From: Solea solea
Taxonomy: Eukaryota > Chordata > Actinopteri > Pleuronectiformes > Soleidae
Length of the DNA: 64,000 nucleotides
Assembly (NCBI RefSeq): GCF_958295425.1
Contig: NC_081154.1
Location: 11,506,938 to 11,570,937, forward strand
Direction: 5' to 3'
Part shown: piece by piece, positions 50,901-60,256 of the stretch
How the letters are laid out: every line of letters starts with the position of its first letter
Position numbering within the stretch: the first letter of the stretch is position 1
Translations under genes and position numbers: made by a program
The notes under the pieces: model-generated
Database searches by the model: none
Told to the model about the DNA's origin: nothing
What the model saw: only the letters and a program-made list of their open reading frames with translations

Positions 50901-53900
50901 ATTATTTAATTATGTAATAATGTATTAAGTAATATTTTTCTCCTAGTGTTGGCTGGACATGGGAATATTCTGACGCAATGATCCTGGGTTTTAAGAAACT
51001 CTAGTACACACTTTTATAAATTATATTTCACAGATTATATGGACCAAATAATAAATTAAAAAATAATTAATGTGACAATTAATCAAGACCAAAACAAATG
51101 GTTAGGAGCAGTAGCTGATTTTCCCCTTGGTGGTCTCACCTCTTTGTCAAGGTACGAAAGAACAGCTTCAGTCTCATTTAGTAATGCAACACTGCACTTG
51201 CCCCTAATAGAGATAGAAGAGAGAAGACAAGCACCATATAAATCAAAACGTTGTGAGTTGTTGTGAATTAGATATGGATGACTGACTATCCATGAGCACT
51301 GTCTGTAGATTATGAGCGGCACAGTGTGCGTGTGTGCACAGAAGTGACAGTAAGTGCGTGTACAATACCTGATGTGTGTTGCAGGTAGACTCTCATACTG
51401 TCGAGAGAGGAAGAGCTCTCTGTGGCGAAGCTGGTGTTTCTGTTTTTCTGTCAGATCTGTCTCTGTTGGGTTCTCTTTCTCTTCTTCCAGCTCCTCTGCA
51501 AATGCACAAATAGTGACAGCATACAAAATTACTTCCAACAACATACTCCAAAGGACACTGATGTTCTTAAATGGTAGCCATGAAGGCACAGCGAAGAAAA
51601 ATGACAAGAAATATGACAGGGGCTAACTCATGACAGATCCATTACTGACAGATGGTTAAAGTCACAAATGGTATCAGCCCAACTCCCCCATTTGTCTTTT
51701 ACATCTGAATGACAATGAAGGCTGCACAGTTGAAAAAAACTAATTCAAGGGCAGACACAAAACAAGAGGCAGCTAAAGAATATCTCCAGAGAATTTAGTG
51801 ATGAAAAGCTATTGCTGACATCTATTAAAGACACCAAAGAGGACCATTACTACTAATGTCATTTTAAGAACATTGTTTATCCATAAATACTGAATTCCCT
51901 GGCTTGCTGAAGCTGATTCAGCACATATGTAATGTAAGCCATTAATATTTTAAAATGTTGTCTAACTTATTTGTCACAGATGCTATGAAAAAATGTGAAT
52001 ATCTGCAGTCTGATCATCATCATATTATTGCACCCGATGTTTATATTAGCTAACCTGCATGTGGCACAGCATTCTCTACCGAAATCAACAACCTGATTTT
52101 CCATGCTTTAAGTAGTCAATATACTTATGCATGGCTGGGTACCATTGGAACCATCCACCATGGAGAAAGTGAACCATAGCTATAATTTTCCAAATCCATC
52201 AATCTGACATTCAGGCCGACTTCATGCTGTGACCGTGGGTTGTGCAGAGGTGAGAAAATGTGCATGCTATCTGCATATTTAAACAATAACAACAACGCCC
52301 CCCTCTTTCCAAGATGGCAAGCTTTACATCAATCCTCCTCTGAGCACACTCAGACAAGTGTTTTTGTCCAATTCATCAATTCACTGAATGAGAATTTTAA
52401 GAGTTGAATTTGACTTTTAAATTGTAATGGTGGTTGTACGTTAACCCTCGGCACCGATAGGATTTGGCATACGTACTTTTCATTACAGTAACTCCTAGAC
52501 CGTTTGTGATATCTAGAAAATTCAAAAACTATGACTACTGGCGACCTGTCCAGGGTGTACCCCGCCTATCGCCCTCTGTCAGCTGAGATTGCCACAGCAT
52601 TTCCATGACTCTCGTGTGGAGGATAAAGTGGTAGAACATGGATGGATATCAGAAAGCACAGAAATATAGCTTTGCGCCCATATACTTGTCATTACGTTAG
52701 CCCTCAGGACCTCTGCAGAGCAACCGTCCAAACACAGACAAGATTCACCAGTGCATTACACGTTTGTGACATCAGCTTCAACAAAATATTATACCAACTG
52801 TGTGGAGTGTAATGTTTGGCTCAGGTGCAATAATTCATCAATCTGAGAGACAAAATACAATGCCACAAAATAACTCCACTAAGAGCACTGGTGTACTTAT
52901 CAAAGCCATAAATTGTGTTGTCTTTTTACAGCATGGTGGTGTGAAATTTCATCAATACTATCTCTGCTGACCAGCTGGTATTTATCACTGGTTACTCCAA
53001 CAACTTATTTTTTTGTTTTATTGTGAGCAAAACACCAAGTTAAACATGCACTGAAAGCTTCACAAACAAAACTTCTGTATGACAACAACACCCACTTTTT
53101 GTTCCAGCTTAATACAACCAGACAGACACTCAATTTCACTCTCTCTCTCATGAATGAGCAATTCAAAATGAATTTTAAAGTTCACATTACATTTCAGTTG
53201 CACCATAAACAAAACCGCTGTCACAGTAGAGTACACATTACATTTGTATTTGTTTTCCCATTCCAGGTTACTGCCCAACATGCTCATATTATCCTCATCC
53301 CCGAATGGCTGTCGTCGTGACAGATTCAGACACATGCAGCGATTTGCATTTAGCTTTGTATTACTAGAATAGGGGTAGTATTTTTGAAAAACTGTGCTTC
53401 CCAACCTCAGTTTCCCCCGAGTCAAGAAATATCTTCATTGTTTTTTTGTTGCGTGCCCACCAGTGACACTTGGTCCGAGGCTTGAAACTGTAATGCTAAT
53501 TCTGCAATTTTTAGAGCCAGTCGTAGGGGGACGGGAACTCATTCCCAGAATGTAAACAGTGTCCGCCATCTTTGCTAACAGTTAACAGGGCCAAGTGTCA
53601 CTGGTGGGCATGTAATAAAGAAAAGAATGAAGATATTTCTCAACTCAGGGGAAACTGAGGTTGGGAAGCACAATTTTCAAAGATACTACCCCTATTCTAG
53701 TAATACAAAGCTAAATGCAAATTGTTGAAGTAATTCTTTAAATGGCTTTACTGTGGGGCAGTAGTCGACATTAAGGGGGAAAAGAGGACAGGCTGAGTAG
53801 AGAACTTTGCCTTCAGGCAGCAGAAAGCCCAATGACACTTTATCTCACTTTATCTGGATGGTTAACAATAATTTTGTTTCAGAAAAGTCATGAAATGTCC

Positions 53901-56900
53901 ATTATTACTTAAAAACTGAGCACTTATCAACTAAACATGAGAGATAACCAAGACTGTCTCGTCATCAGACCACTTAGATAAAAAATGTTAGATGTTTCTC
54001 AAGAAAAGTCAAAGAAAAAAAGTGTGTATGAATTGTGAATAAATTGCCCCAAATCCATCATCCACTGTACATAGATGGGAAACAAGAGGAAAGCAGTAAC
54101 CCATCACATTAGTGATGATACAAGAAGCTAAATGTGGCATTTTTGTTTGCGAAAGGTCAACTGTTAAAACATTAATATACTATTATTTGAAGTGATTTCA
54201 CTTTCACTCCAGGTTTACATTCATGTTTCTTATAATTACAGTCAAATGGACTAAATTGCCTTTTGTAACAAAAACAGAAAATCTGAATATGTGATGACTC
54301 ACTTGCATGCTTGTCTGCGAGCTGGATGAGGCTGTGGGAGATGTCTCTCCTTCTGTAGAAACAAACCACCTTGGCCTCCACATTCCCACTGGCCGTCTGA
54401 CACAGAGAGAGGAGAGGAAAGAGTTTCAGTATGACTGAAAGCGGTGCCAACACCTCCCTGCACACATCTCTAATTTCCCAAGAGACCTGGCGTTCTTGTG
54501 TGACTGTCAAGCTTTGCTACTATGACAGGCTGACCAGAACAGTGACAGAATGGTGAAATGATTGATTGACAGTCTCACTGTGTAATTAAGCGGACAAGCT
54601 TAAAAAGATTCCAGCCATTATGCAATACCCTGACTGATGGGGAGTGAATGGATGTGAAGGTTGCAGAAAACTGCTTCCAACATCTGCTTTGGGGAGGACA
54701 TAGACACTGTAACAGCAAATGCAACTTTTACGACAGTGTTCGCTTGAAGGTTGTGTGAAGGAGATCCAGCGGGAAAAGTCCTCTTATTTCATCCACCACC
54801 TTTAAACCCTTTTGAAATTTTAAATCTCCTCTGGCTATACAGAATCATATTCTCCCAAAGTTATTTTTGGATGTTTTTTGTTTTTTTCATTGATGAGAAT
54901 CAACACTTTTCCACCAACCTCACCTGCTCATGGCATTTATTTCTCTAATGGCGCTTTTCCATTTCATAGTACCACCTCATCTCAGCACGGCTCGACTCTA
55001 CATGATTTTGTTGGTTTGCCATTACAATAAAGTACCTCCTCAAGTGGGCAGAGCCATCGCAGCACGGCTGCATGAAACTGCCATGACTTTGTTTTACACA
55101 CAACACACACAAACTAGTGAAGTGGAAAACAGTGGTTTTCAATGTACTGAATCATTAGAATCAGTTAATTAAAAACATTAGTTCAGTACTTCCTGCATGA
55201 CCGGAGCACAGACTCTGTCTGACATAGTCACTGAACTGAACTGAAATACAGCGGCTAGGGTTGTGATGCCGCTTGCTGCTTGCAATCGCCGGCTTTCAGC
55301 AGTGCTGTCGCTAAATACACCAGACTCCTCTGTTAAATGATGAGATTTTAGACATTTCCTTGCTAAATGTTGGAGATTAACACACGTTATGAGGATTTTT
55401 AAGTCGCTTTAATGCGTACAGTTCAGCAATGTTAGGTTTGATTCTCATGTCGGATGTCGCACTTATGCCTCTTCCAGTGACGGTACTCTTATCAATCGGT
55501 GGCCAGTCGCCTGACAACTACTAAAAAAGTACCAGGTACTTTCACGAAAAGCAAAATAACGGTGCCATGAAGTGCTGAGGCGAGTTGAGTCGTGCTAGGA
55601 CCATGTAGTGGAAAAGCGCTATATTGTGCAAATGCAATACAGATAAAACCTTTTTTTGACTTGCCTTTTAAGAATGACTTGCTCCAATCCAATCCAATCC
55701 AACCCAACTTTATTTATAAAGCATTTTAAAAACAACAACTGAAACAAAGTGCTGTTGTGTGTTGTTGTTAACTAATGACGCATTTCCACCGGCTCTACTC
55801 GCCGCCACGGCACGGCACGGTTTAAGTAGCGTTTCCACTAGCATAGTACATGGTACCAGGTACTATTTTTAGTACCTGCTCCTAAAAATAGGTTCCAAGT
55901 GTGCTAGTAGTAGGTATTATGCGATGATTGGTCAGACTGCCGGCCACTGACTGGCCAGAGTCCCGTCACAGGAAGAGACGTCCCACACAGAAATCAAGCC
56001 GAACAGTGCCGAACTGTAGATCACTTAAAAAGACTTAACAATGCTAAAAACGTGGGTTAATCTCCAACAACTACTAGGGAAACCTCTATATTTAACAGGA
56101 GTCTTTTAAAGTGGAGAGGTGTATTTAGGGACAGCGCTGCTGATCGCGAGCGGCATCACAGACCGCTGCCGTCTGTGGAGTAGGAGGCTGTACTCCGGAG
56201 ACGTGTGGACAGAAATCAAACCGAACAGTGCCGAGTTAAAACTACTTAACAATCCTAAAAACGTGGGTTAATCTCCAACAACTACAGAAGTCTAGGGTAG
56301 TCACTAGTCACTCGTGTGTGTGTGTGTGTGTGTGTGTCGCGTATAAAACAAAGTCACCGCAGTTTCACTCAGCCATGCAATGATGACTACGCCCAAGTAG
56401 GTACTTTTTTGTAGTGGAGATGCAACCTAATCGTGCCGTGGCGAGGCGAGTAGAGCCGTTGGAAATGTGCCATAACACACTGTAACTGAAGCACCTCTAT
56501 GACATAAGTCAAAAGATGTTACTTGACAACTTATCAAACAGTGGTAAAGAAATATTAGGTGTAGTTGATTTTCTAAACCAGTCTGACCAGGCCAGCAATT
56601 AATGTTACATCATTATTTTAAAGCCATGTGGGCTCCTACAATGTTAACAACATTACAATAATGTCCACAACTACCTCCTACAAAGTATGTCATATGATAT
56701 AAATACAATTTAGGAAAGAGGGGAAAAAGGGCTTTTTTTTTCCCAATAATATTAAAAAAAATTGTCATGGAACACACACAACAGAGACACACCACAGCAA
56801 AGGGGCTTGGGTGCAAACAGAGAGAGGAATCCTTGTTATTCACCCTCAGGCATAAAAGAAGCATAAACACTCAAAACATGAGAAAAATATGCCAGTACCT

Positions 56901-58672
56901 TGTTGAGTTCCTCTATCCGGCGGATCAGGTAAGGGTTACTAGAGGAGTTCTCAAAAAAAACATAATCTGCAACACAAAAAAAACACACAGATGACTTCAC
57001 TTTATCAGATAGACATACAGCTTCATCATCTTGAGAAACTTTGCAGAGTATGATTAAATTGTAAAAGTAGTAGAAGTAGCAGCAAGTTGTGGCAAAAAAT
57101 CAGACGATAGGGATGGAGCAAAGTCGTACTAGTTGACTTTTCATTCATATTCAACAAAACTGGTGTTAAAATTACTTTGCCTAGGTTAAGGAGACTGAAA
57201 TCCAGGCTGGTTCAATTACATCTGTGAGACATTGTACAGTAACTTTGGAAAACTCTGGTCCAAGGCAAATGCTGCCATCAAGTACTGCCCAGAATGCTGT
57301 AATTACTACATTCCTAACACACAAACAACCAAGTCAAGAGGTAAATATATCAAAGCTGTCAACGTGTGACTGTTCCGTTGCACCGAGTGCATTATGTTAC
57401 TGTTGTCTATCTTCAAATTCAGAAAACTTGCATCCTTATACACACAACCTTCCCTTTCAGTGTAAAGGCAACCACACTCGTGCTGAACCCATAAGTCGCT
57501 TTACCTACATATTTTGATTATAATTCCTTCAGTCATATTCAATTAAAGGTAGCAGAAAGATGGCACTTGTTATCTAACAGCAGCTCATATATCAAAGATG
57601 CTGAAAACTAGATAGTTTTGGTGTTATGGACGTTAGGTTAAACAAATCGAAGTGGCAAGGCGCCAATAAGTTACAGTTGGACGTAGTTGGAGTTTACAGA
57701 GAGCACTTGAACGCAGCAGTAGCACTGCAACAGAGGTGAGCATTTGGTCAACAGACAGATGGGCTAAAACAAAGCTGATTCGCCAGTGTAAATAATGCCA
57801 ATTTGAATCACCTGGGCAATATTGCACATTGTTCAAGTGACATGTCAAACAACAATGTCAGTGAAGCTTTTTCGCAGTCATAATAAAGACGTGGGACTCG
57901 AGTACCATGCATAAGAGGCGTTAGGTTTGAACCCCTCGACGAAACGACGCCATGAATCGAGACAATAATTTGATGCTAAATTCCAGCAGACTGGTAACAA
58001 GCTAGCTAACCACTGGAGGCAACTGGCTCATTAACTGTACATACAGTAAATGAAGGCGGGCATTGCAGCAAAACCAAGCATCTATTGTTACCAAGTGTAT
58101 GAGAAACTGTGATAAAACAGTGTAAAATGTGCACATTGACAGCCGTAACGTAAGTAGTAAAGCCTTTGCTGTCGCTAACGTTAGCTAAATTAGGGCTCGT
58201 ACTAATGGCTGCATGCCAGAGGAGGCAAATACAAAGGCAGCCTCAGACTGTTCGGGGCAACAATTAAACAACCTTTAAAACCCACGTCCTGGCGAGAAGT
58301 CGCACGGCGTGAATGTTACCATTATTTCTGGTCTAAATATCCGAATTCCAAGGCGCCACAAAGGTGTCAGCAAGTGAAAAATGTTTACATTTTGTGCTAG
58401 CCATTTAGCAAGCTGGCGGCTAGCTGCTGTGGCCACGACAGACGCGAGGCCTGACCCATTTTGGATCCCAAATATTTAGAAATTCTCACCTTTATGCACA
58501 AATGTAATGCCCCATGTTGCTGCAGCACAGCAGTGCCTCACTATCAGATGCAAACAAGCTCACACAAAGACCCAATACTACCGGGGGAGGCAAAACTGTA
58601 AGGATTTCAGTTTGATAAAAAACGATCCACATTGACATACATACCTCCGACCCGGTACATGTTGGCCGCCAT
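33931..58672 (-). CDS. mta3: mta3: metastasis-associated protein, NuRD complex subunit (19 coding exons, 700 aa)
   Basis: Nuclear scaffold of the NuRD complex. In the MTA family, ELM2-SANT recruits and activates HDAC1/2 and C-terminal motifs bind RBBP4/7. Nineteen exons with compatible phases give 2,103 nt. Domains seen: BAH from the N-terminus (MAANMYRVG to about aa 165), ELM2 (about 165-255), SANT around [19 protein letters not shown] and [13 protein letters not shown] (about 265-322), a GATA-type finger C377-x2-C380-x17-C398-x2-C401, and an RBBP4-binding block ([13 protein letters not shown]). [20 protein letters not shown] and a terminal IVIHD follow. [21 protein letters not shown] and [13 protein letters not shown] favour MTA3 over MTA1/2. 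The long C-terminus resembles full-length MTA1 (715 aa) rather than a short MTA3 isoform. It is head to head with kcng3. Confidence 0.94.
34247..35153. mobile_element. hAT-like MITE, outer member of a nested pair
   Basis: Perfect 16-bp inverted ends: AAGGTCCAGTGTGTAA at 34247 and TTACACACTGGACCTT at 35138. These are the known termini of a frequent fish MITE; its body is split by another MITE at 34,312-34,911. Target duplication not clear. Confidence 0.75.
34312..34911. mobile_element. GTGTTTCCAC-type MITE, copy 1 (nested)
   Basis: Ends GTGTTTCCAC and GTGGAAACAC. The interior shares ACTGAATCATTAGAATCAGT, CAGCAGTGCTGTCGCTAAAT and GTTGGAGATTAACCCACGTT with copies at 54,951 and 55,778. No coding capacity. 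Confidence 0.75.
37830..38055 (+). mobile_element. LINE 3' end in mta3 intron 18
   Basis: T-rich leader, then AAATGTCGTTGTGGAAGCAC and ATGACAATAAAACTTCC, ending in three TTATGTCC units, the usual tandem end of a non-LTR tail. Confidence 0.6.
39658..39814. repeat. opposed (GA)n and (TC)n microsatellites
   Basis: GA run at 39,658-39,677 and TC run at 39,797-39,814, 120 nt apart and complementary to each other. Confidence 0.9.
40765..40883 (-). CDS. mta3: mta3 exon 18
   Basis: 119 nt encoding [10 protein letters not shown], then [20 protein letters not shown] and TRET, equivalent to MTA1 [22 protein letters not shown]. Acceptor TCTGCAG, donor GTAAGC. The next exon is 6.6 kb away. Confidence 0.92.
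41002..41033 (-). CDS. mta3: mta3 exon 17 (32-nt microexon)
   Basis: Encodes [11 protein letters not shown]. It is short and unconserved, but its acceptor (TTGCAG), donor (GTACGT) and phases (1 in, 0 out) fit between exons 16 and 18. Confidence 0.72.
41593..41754 (-). CDS. mta3: mta3 exon 16
   Basis: 162 nt encoding a Pro/Arg-rich stretch with [17 protein letters not shown] and [10 protein letters not shown], aligned with human MTA3 SLQTPTTKRMLTTP and ILGKRNYSHH. Acceptor TTTCAG, donor GTAAAC. Confidence 0.9.
41900..41992 (-). CDS. mta3: mta3 exon 15 (divergent)
   Basis: 93 nt. The only acceptor that keeps phase without a stop is the AG at 41994-41993, which splits a Tyr codon as human MTA3 has at this point (AEY). 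The product ends [10 protein letters not shown](E), equivalent to MTA3 RKPLACIIGYLE; the rest is poorly conserved. The acceptor is preceded by a TG repeat instead of a pyrimidine-rich tract. Confidence 0.75.
41997..42010. repeat. (CA)n directly upstream of the mta3 exon 15 acceptor
   Basis: On the mta3 strand it reads as a TG repeat ending at the acceptor TTTAG. Confidence 0.85.
43598..43641. repeat. (GT)n microsatellite in mta3 intron 14
   Basis: About 22 GT units, 41 nt from exon 14. Confidence 0.95.
43682..43904 (-). CDS. mta3: mta3 exon 14 (first RBBP4-binding region)
   Basis: 223 nt encoding [35 protein letters not shown] and [20 protein letters not shown], matching the MTA1 R1 segment that wraps RBBP4/7. 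Acceptor TTTCCCAG, donor GTAAGA. Confidence 0.93.
44859..44926. repeat. (TA)n microsatellite in mta3 intron 13
   Basis: 34 uninterrupted TA units; the open frames over it are artefacts. Confidence 0.95.
45163..45320 (-). CDS. mta3: mta3 exon 13 (second half of the GATA finger)
   Basis: 158 nt encoding [20 protein letters not shown] and [16 protein letters not shown], completing C-x2-C-x17-C-x2-C. The end ([16 protein letters not shown]) is not conserved. Acceptor CAACAG, donor GTAAGT. Confidence 0.93.
46006..46124 (-). CDS. mta3: mta3 exon 12 (first half of the GATA finger)
   Basis: 119 nt encoding [15 protein letters not shown], a variable Gly/Ala-rich stretch, then GRACESCY with the first Cys pair of the zinc finger. 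Acceptor CTGACAG, donor GTGAGT. Confidence 0.93.
46266..46324 (-). CDS. mta3: mta3 exon 11
   Basis: 59 nt encoding [19 protein letters not shown] plus two bases of Tyr; conserved linker after SANT. Acceptor GAGCAG, donor GTAAGT. Confidence 0.94.
46824..46898 (-). CDS. mta3: mta3 exon 10 (SANT)
   Basis: 75 nt, 25 codons: [20 protein letters not shown] then RYVQQ, almost identical to human MTA1/3. Acceptor TTGTGAAG, donor GTGAGA. Confidence 0.95.
46899..48304 (-). other. mta3: mta3 intron 9
   Basis: 1.4 kb GT-AG intron; no repeat or gene recognised. Confidence 0.7.
48305..48493 (-). CDS. mta3: mta3 exon 9 (ELM2-SANT)
   Basis: 189 nt, 63 codons in phase 0, encoding [35 protein letters not shown] and [17 protein letters not shown]. 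This is the core of the HDAC-binding SANT domain. Donor GTAAGT. Confidence 0.95.
49037..49136 (-). CDS. mta3: mta3 exon 8 (ELM2)
   Basis: 100 nt encoding [20 protein letters not shown] and [13 protein letters not shown], nearly invariant in MTA proteins. Acceptor TTTTCAG, donor GTGAGT. Confidence 0.95.
49717..49819 (-). CDS. mta3: mta3 exon 7 (ELM2)
   Basis: 103 nt encoding [18 protein letters not shown] and [14 protein letters not shown], typical MTA ELM2 sequence. Acceptor TCTGCAG, donor GTAAAT. Confidence 0.94.
50525..50642 (-). CDS. mta3: mta3 exon 6 (BAH end)
   Basis: 118 nt encoding [29 protein letters not shown] and VPEMLQE. This is the conserved end of the BAH domain and entry to ELM2. 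Acceptor TTCCCAG, donor G|GTCAGT. Confidence 0.94.
51140..51203 (-). CDS. mta3: mta3 exon 5 (BAH)
   Basis: 64 nt encoding [19 protein letters not shown] and DKE. Acceptor CTATTAG, donor GTGAGA; phase 0 out. Confidence 0.94.
51369..51495 (-). CDS. mta3: mta3 exon 4 (BAH)
   Basis: 127 nt encoding [10 protein letters not shown]...[20 protein letters not shown] and ESLPATHI. This MTA3-like acidic spacer is shorter than the MTA1 equivalent. Acceptor TTTGCAG, donor GTATTG. The following 165-nt intron is open in frame (see findings). Confidence 0.94.
52535..52655 (-). mobile_element. common fish interspersed repeat, reverse fragment
   Basis: CTGGCGACCTGTCCAGGGTG, GTCAGCTGAGATTG and GTGGAGGATAAAGTGG followed by ATGGATGGAT; opposite orientation to the 4,705 copy. 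Confidence 0.65.
53338..53725. mobile_element. fold-back MITE with about 135-bp inverted arms
   Basis: Left arm 53,338-53,473 (TTTGCATTTAGCTTTGTATT ... CACTTGG) is repeated inverted at 53,588-53,725 (CCAAGTGTCACTGG ... AATACAAAGCTAAATGCAAA). A 115-bp unique centre separates them. No coding capacity. Confidence 0.85.
54303..54396 (-). CDS. mta3: mta3 exon 3 (BAH)
   Basis: 94 nt encoding [20 protein letters not shown] and then LIQLADKHA. Acceptor GTGTCAG, donor GTGAGT; exits in phase 1. Confidence 0.94.
54951..55619. mobile_element. GTGTTTCCAC-type MITE, copy 2 (mta3 intron 2)
   Basis: Ends GCGCTTTTCC and GGAAAAGCGC; interior colinear with copy 1 (ACTGAATCATTAGAATCAGT, AGCAGTGCTGTCGCTAAAT, TGTTGGAGATTAA). 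Confidence 0.75.
55683..55765 (-). mobile_element. L2-type LINE 3' tail (reverse)
   Basis: Tandem CCAATCCAATCCAATCCAA followed by CTTTATTTATAAAGC and AAAGTGCTG is the reverse complement of the tail type seen at 460-718. It sits between two MITE copies. Confidence 0.65.
55778..56471. mobile_element. GTGTTTCCAC-type MITE, copy 3 (inverted, rearranged)
   Basis: Ends match as inverted repeats (ATTTCCACCGGCTCTACTCG left; CGAGTAGAGCCGTTGGAAAT right). The interior is reversed relative to copies 1 and 2. It is partly duplicated: AACGTGGGTTAATCTCCAAC occurs at about 56,050 and 56,260. A GT microsatellite (56,314-56,337) lies inside. Confidence 0.7.
56899..56966 (-). CDS. mta3: mta3 exon 2 (BAH)
   Basis: 68 nt encoding [12 protein letters not shown] and [10 protein letters not shown], the start of the MTA BAH domain. 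Acceptor GTTGCAG, donor GTACTG; phase 1 in, phase 0 out. Confidence 0.94.
56967..58644 (-). other. mta3: mta3 intron 1
   Basis: 1.7 kb; the exon-1 side is CpG-enriched with GCTAACGTTAGC-like motifs (58,000-58,440). No repeat assigned. Confidence 0.7.
58645..58672 (-). CDS. mta3: mta3 exon 1 (start codon)
   Basis: 28 coding nt, MAANMYRVG plus one base. The start context GCAGAAATGG is strong and the N-terminus equals that of other MTA proteins. Donor G|GTATGT. Confidence 0.93.
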
Positions 58673-60170
58673 TTCTGCCCTCCCGGAGTGTTAACGTAAA
58701 CCATAAACTAACAGGAAAGAATAAATTAATAAAAAAATAAAAATAAAAAAAATATCTCTCTTAAATTGTAAAAGGTGCGATAAAAGTGTGGTCGCCGAGA
58801 CTCCGAACGTGCACCCGAGAGGTAGAATTTCGGCAAATCGACCCCCCCTCTCCTGGTACGATTCACGGCTCCCTTTACAATACAGTGAACTCACACAGTC
58901 GGATCAACCAGAAAAACCACTGACTGCTGTCGTTAGGAGGCAGACACATGCACGCGCAGACACGCGCGCGTACACGTGGTGCGCGCGTGTTTATATACAG
59001 TATTATTGACGATTGTGTCATGAGTTTAGACACAAGCTTCTCTTGTTAAATTAAATTAACATAGAAGGTTTTGGCTTGAAAAACACGTTTACCATAAAAT
59101 TACATTTGAAAAGAAAAGTTGTATCAAGTTGTATCAAAGCTCACTATGCAAGAGACAGAAAAACAAATACAGCATTTCATTTTTAACCTCTTTTCTGTTT
59201 TCCTCTGGACTCTAGTGGAGGTGTCCGGTTTCCACTGCCAGAGGCAAGAATGCCAAGTGAACACAGACAAACATGTGCTCAGGTAATATGTGACATATGG
59301 TTTGCCTTAGGTTGAACGACACTTCTTCTGACCCTTTCTGTTAATTATTTAATTTGTCTAACACAACGTGAGAGACATGCTTTTCTAAATATACTGGCAT
59401 AATATAAATACACTGTTTTAAGAATCAGGAGCAGTGTCTGATGAACCTGCAGAAACAACATACAGACTTAAACAAAGATGTATCTACTATCACTACTGAT
59501 TTGTGCTATTGTAAACAGGACTACTAAGCAACTGCAGCCCTATCAAGTGTCTTCCTTAATGGTGAACAAACATGCACTAGGCAAGAAAATGTATTATCAG
59601 TCAGTTAATATTTACTCTGGATATTGTTAAAACCAACTATGACACGTTTCACACTAAGCTTTCAAACGTTATATCCTAATTGCAGCACAGATGTGTCCAT
59701 TATCAGCAACCTGATCTAAAGTGTTTTCATACTAATCTAATATTATAAAACCTTATTTCTATAACACTCATCTAAGTGCTTTACAAATATGGGGAAATAA
59801 CATGTGCAAAACAAGACAAAACAAAAATCAAAAATAAATAAAAGACTATGATATTTTAAAACATTATAATCTTCAGCCTTTTATCTAATTTATAAAAATG
59901 TTGACTAAATTAACAGAGCTCAGTATACAACATTTTAAATCCACTTTGGAGAGGGAGCTCTGTAGTTTCCCTCCACGACTTTTTCTCGCAGTGCGTGGGT
60001 CCGTGCGCGCGCATGTGACATCACTAGTGGGATTGGCTGACTGGGGTGGAGAGTCTCCTCCACTGGCTTCAGAGGGACAAGGAGAAGAGAGGAGTTTCCA
60101 TCAGCCACGCAGCTCAGAGCAGGACCACTTCCATTCACCGTGAACCACGCCCGGGGAGACCGGGGAGACT
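58673..60170. promoter_or_regulatory. mta3-kcng3 head-to-head intergenic region
   Basis: The CpG-rich part near mta3 (58,780-58,990, with a CGCG-rich purine/pyrimidine alternation at 58,950-58,992) is the likely mta3 promoter. The middle (59,000-59,900) is AT-rich and unremarkable, with a possible LINE-tail scrap at 59,752-59,810. The right end is GC-rich ahead of kcng3. Confidence 0.4.
60016..60036 (+). promoter_or_regulatory. CRE-like and inverted CCAAT boxes upstream of kcng3
   Basis: TGACATCA at 60016-60023 is followed by ATTGG at 60032-60036, about 220 bp before the start codon, in a GC-rich stretch. This suits a core promoter but no start site can be read directly. Confidence 0.35.
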
Positions 60171-60240
60171 ATGACCCCCACCTCCAAGTGTCCAAACTCC
60201 TGTTATGGAAGGAGGGATGGACTGTGAAGAGGAGTTTTAG
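60171..60240 (+). promoter_or_regulatory. two overlapping upstream ORFs in the kcng3 leader
   Basis: ATG at 60171 opens an 18-codon frame ending with TGA at 60225-60227. ATG at 60205 opens an 11-codon frame ending with TAG at 60238-60240, 16 nt before the kcng3 ATG. Such tight uORFs usually reduce initiation at the main ORF; function here is inference and requires the transcript to start upstream of 60171. Confidence 0.55.
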
Positions 60241-60256
60241 ATTACAGTTTGGCGAG

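Larger units (their letters stand above)
51496..54302 (-). other. mta3: mta3 intron 3
   Basis: 2.8 kb; carries a fold-back MITE (53,338-53,725) and a decayed common fish repeat (52,535-52,655). Confidence 0.7.

Noticed and set aside
51083..51607. 174-codon frame as a separate minus-strand gene
   Set aside because: It is mta3 exons 4 and 5 read through the 165-nt intron between them.
60140..60256. N-terminal extension of kcng3
   Set aside because: The frame is open but begins with GTG, not ATG; the first in-frame ATG is 60257, which matches the human start.
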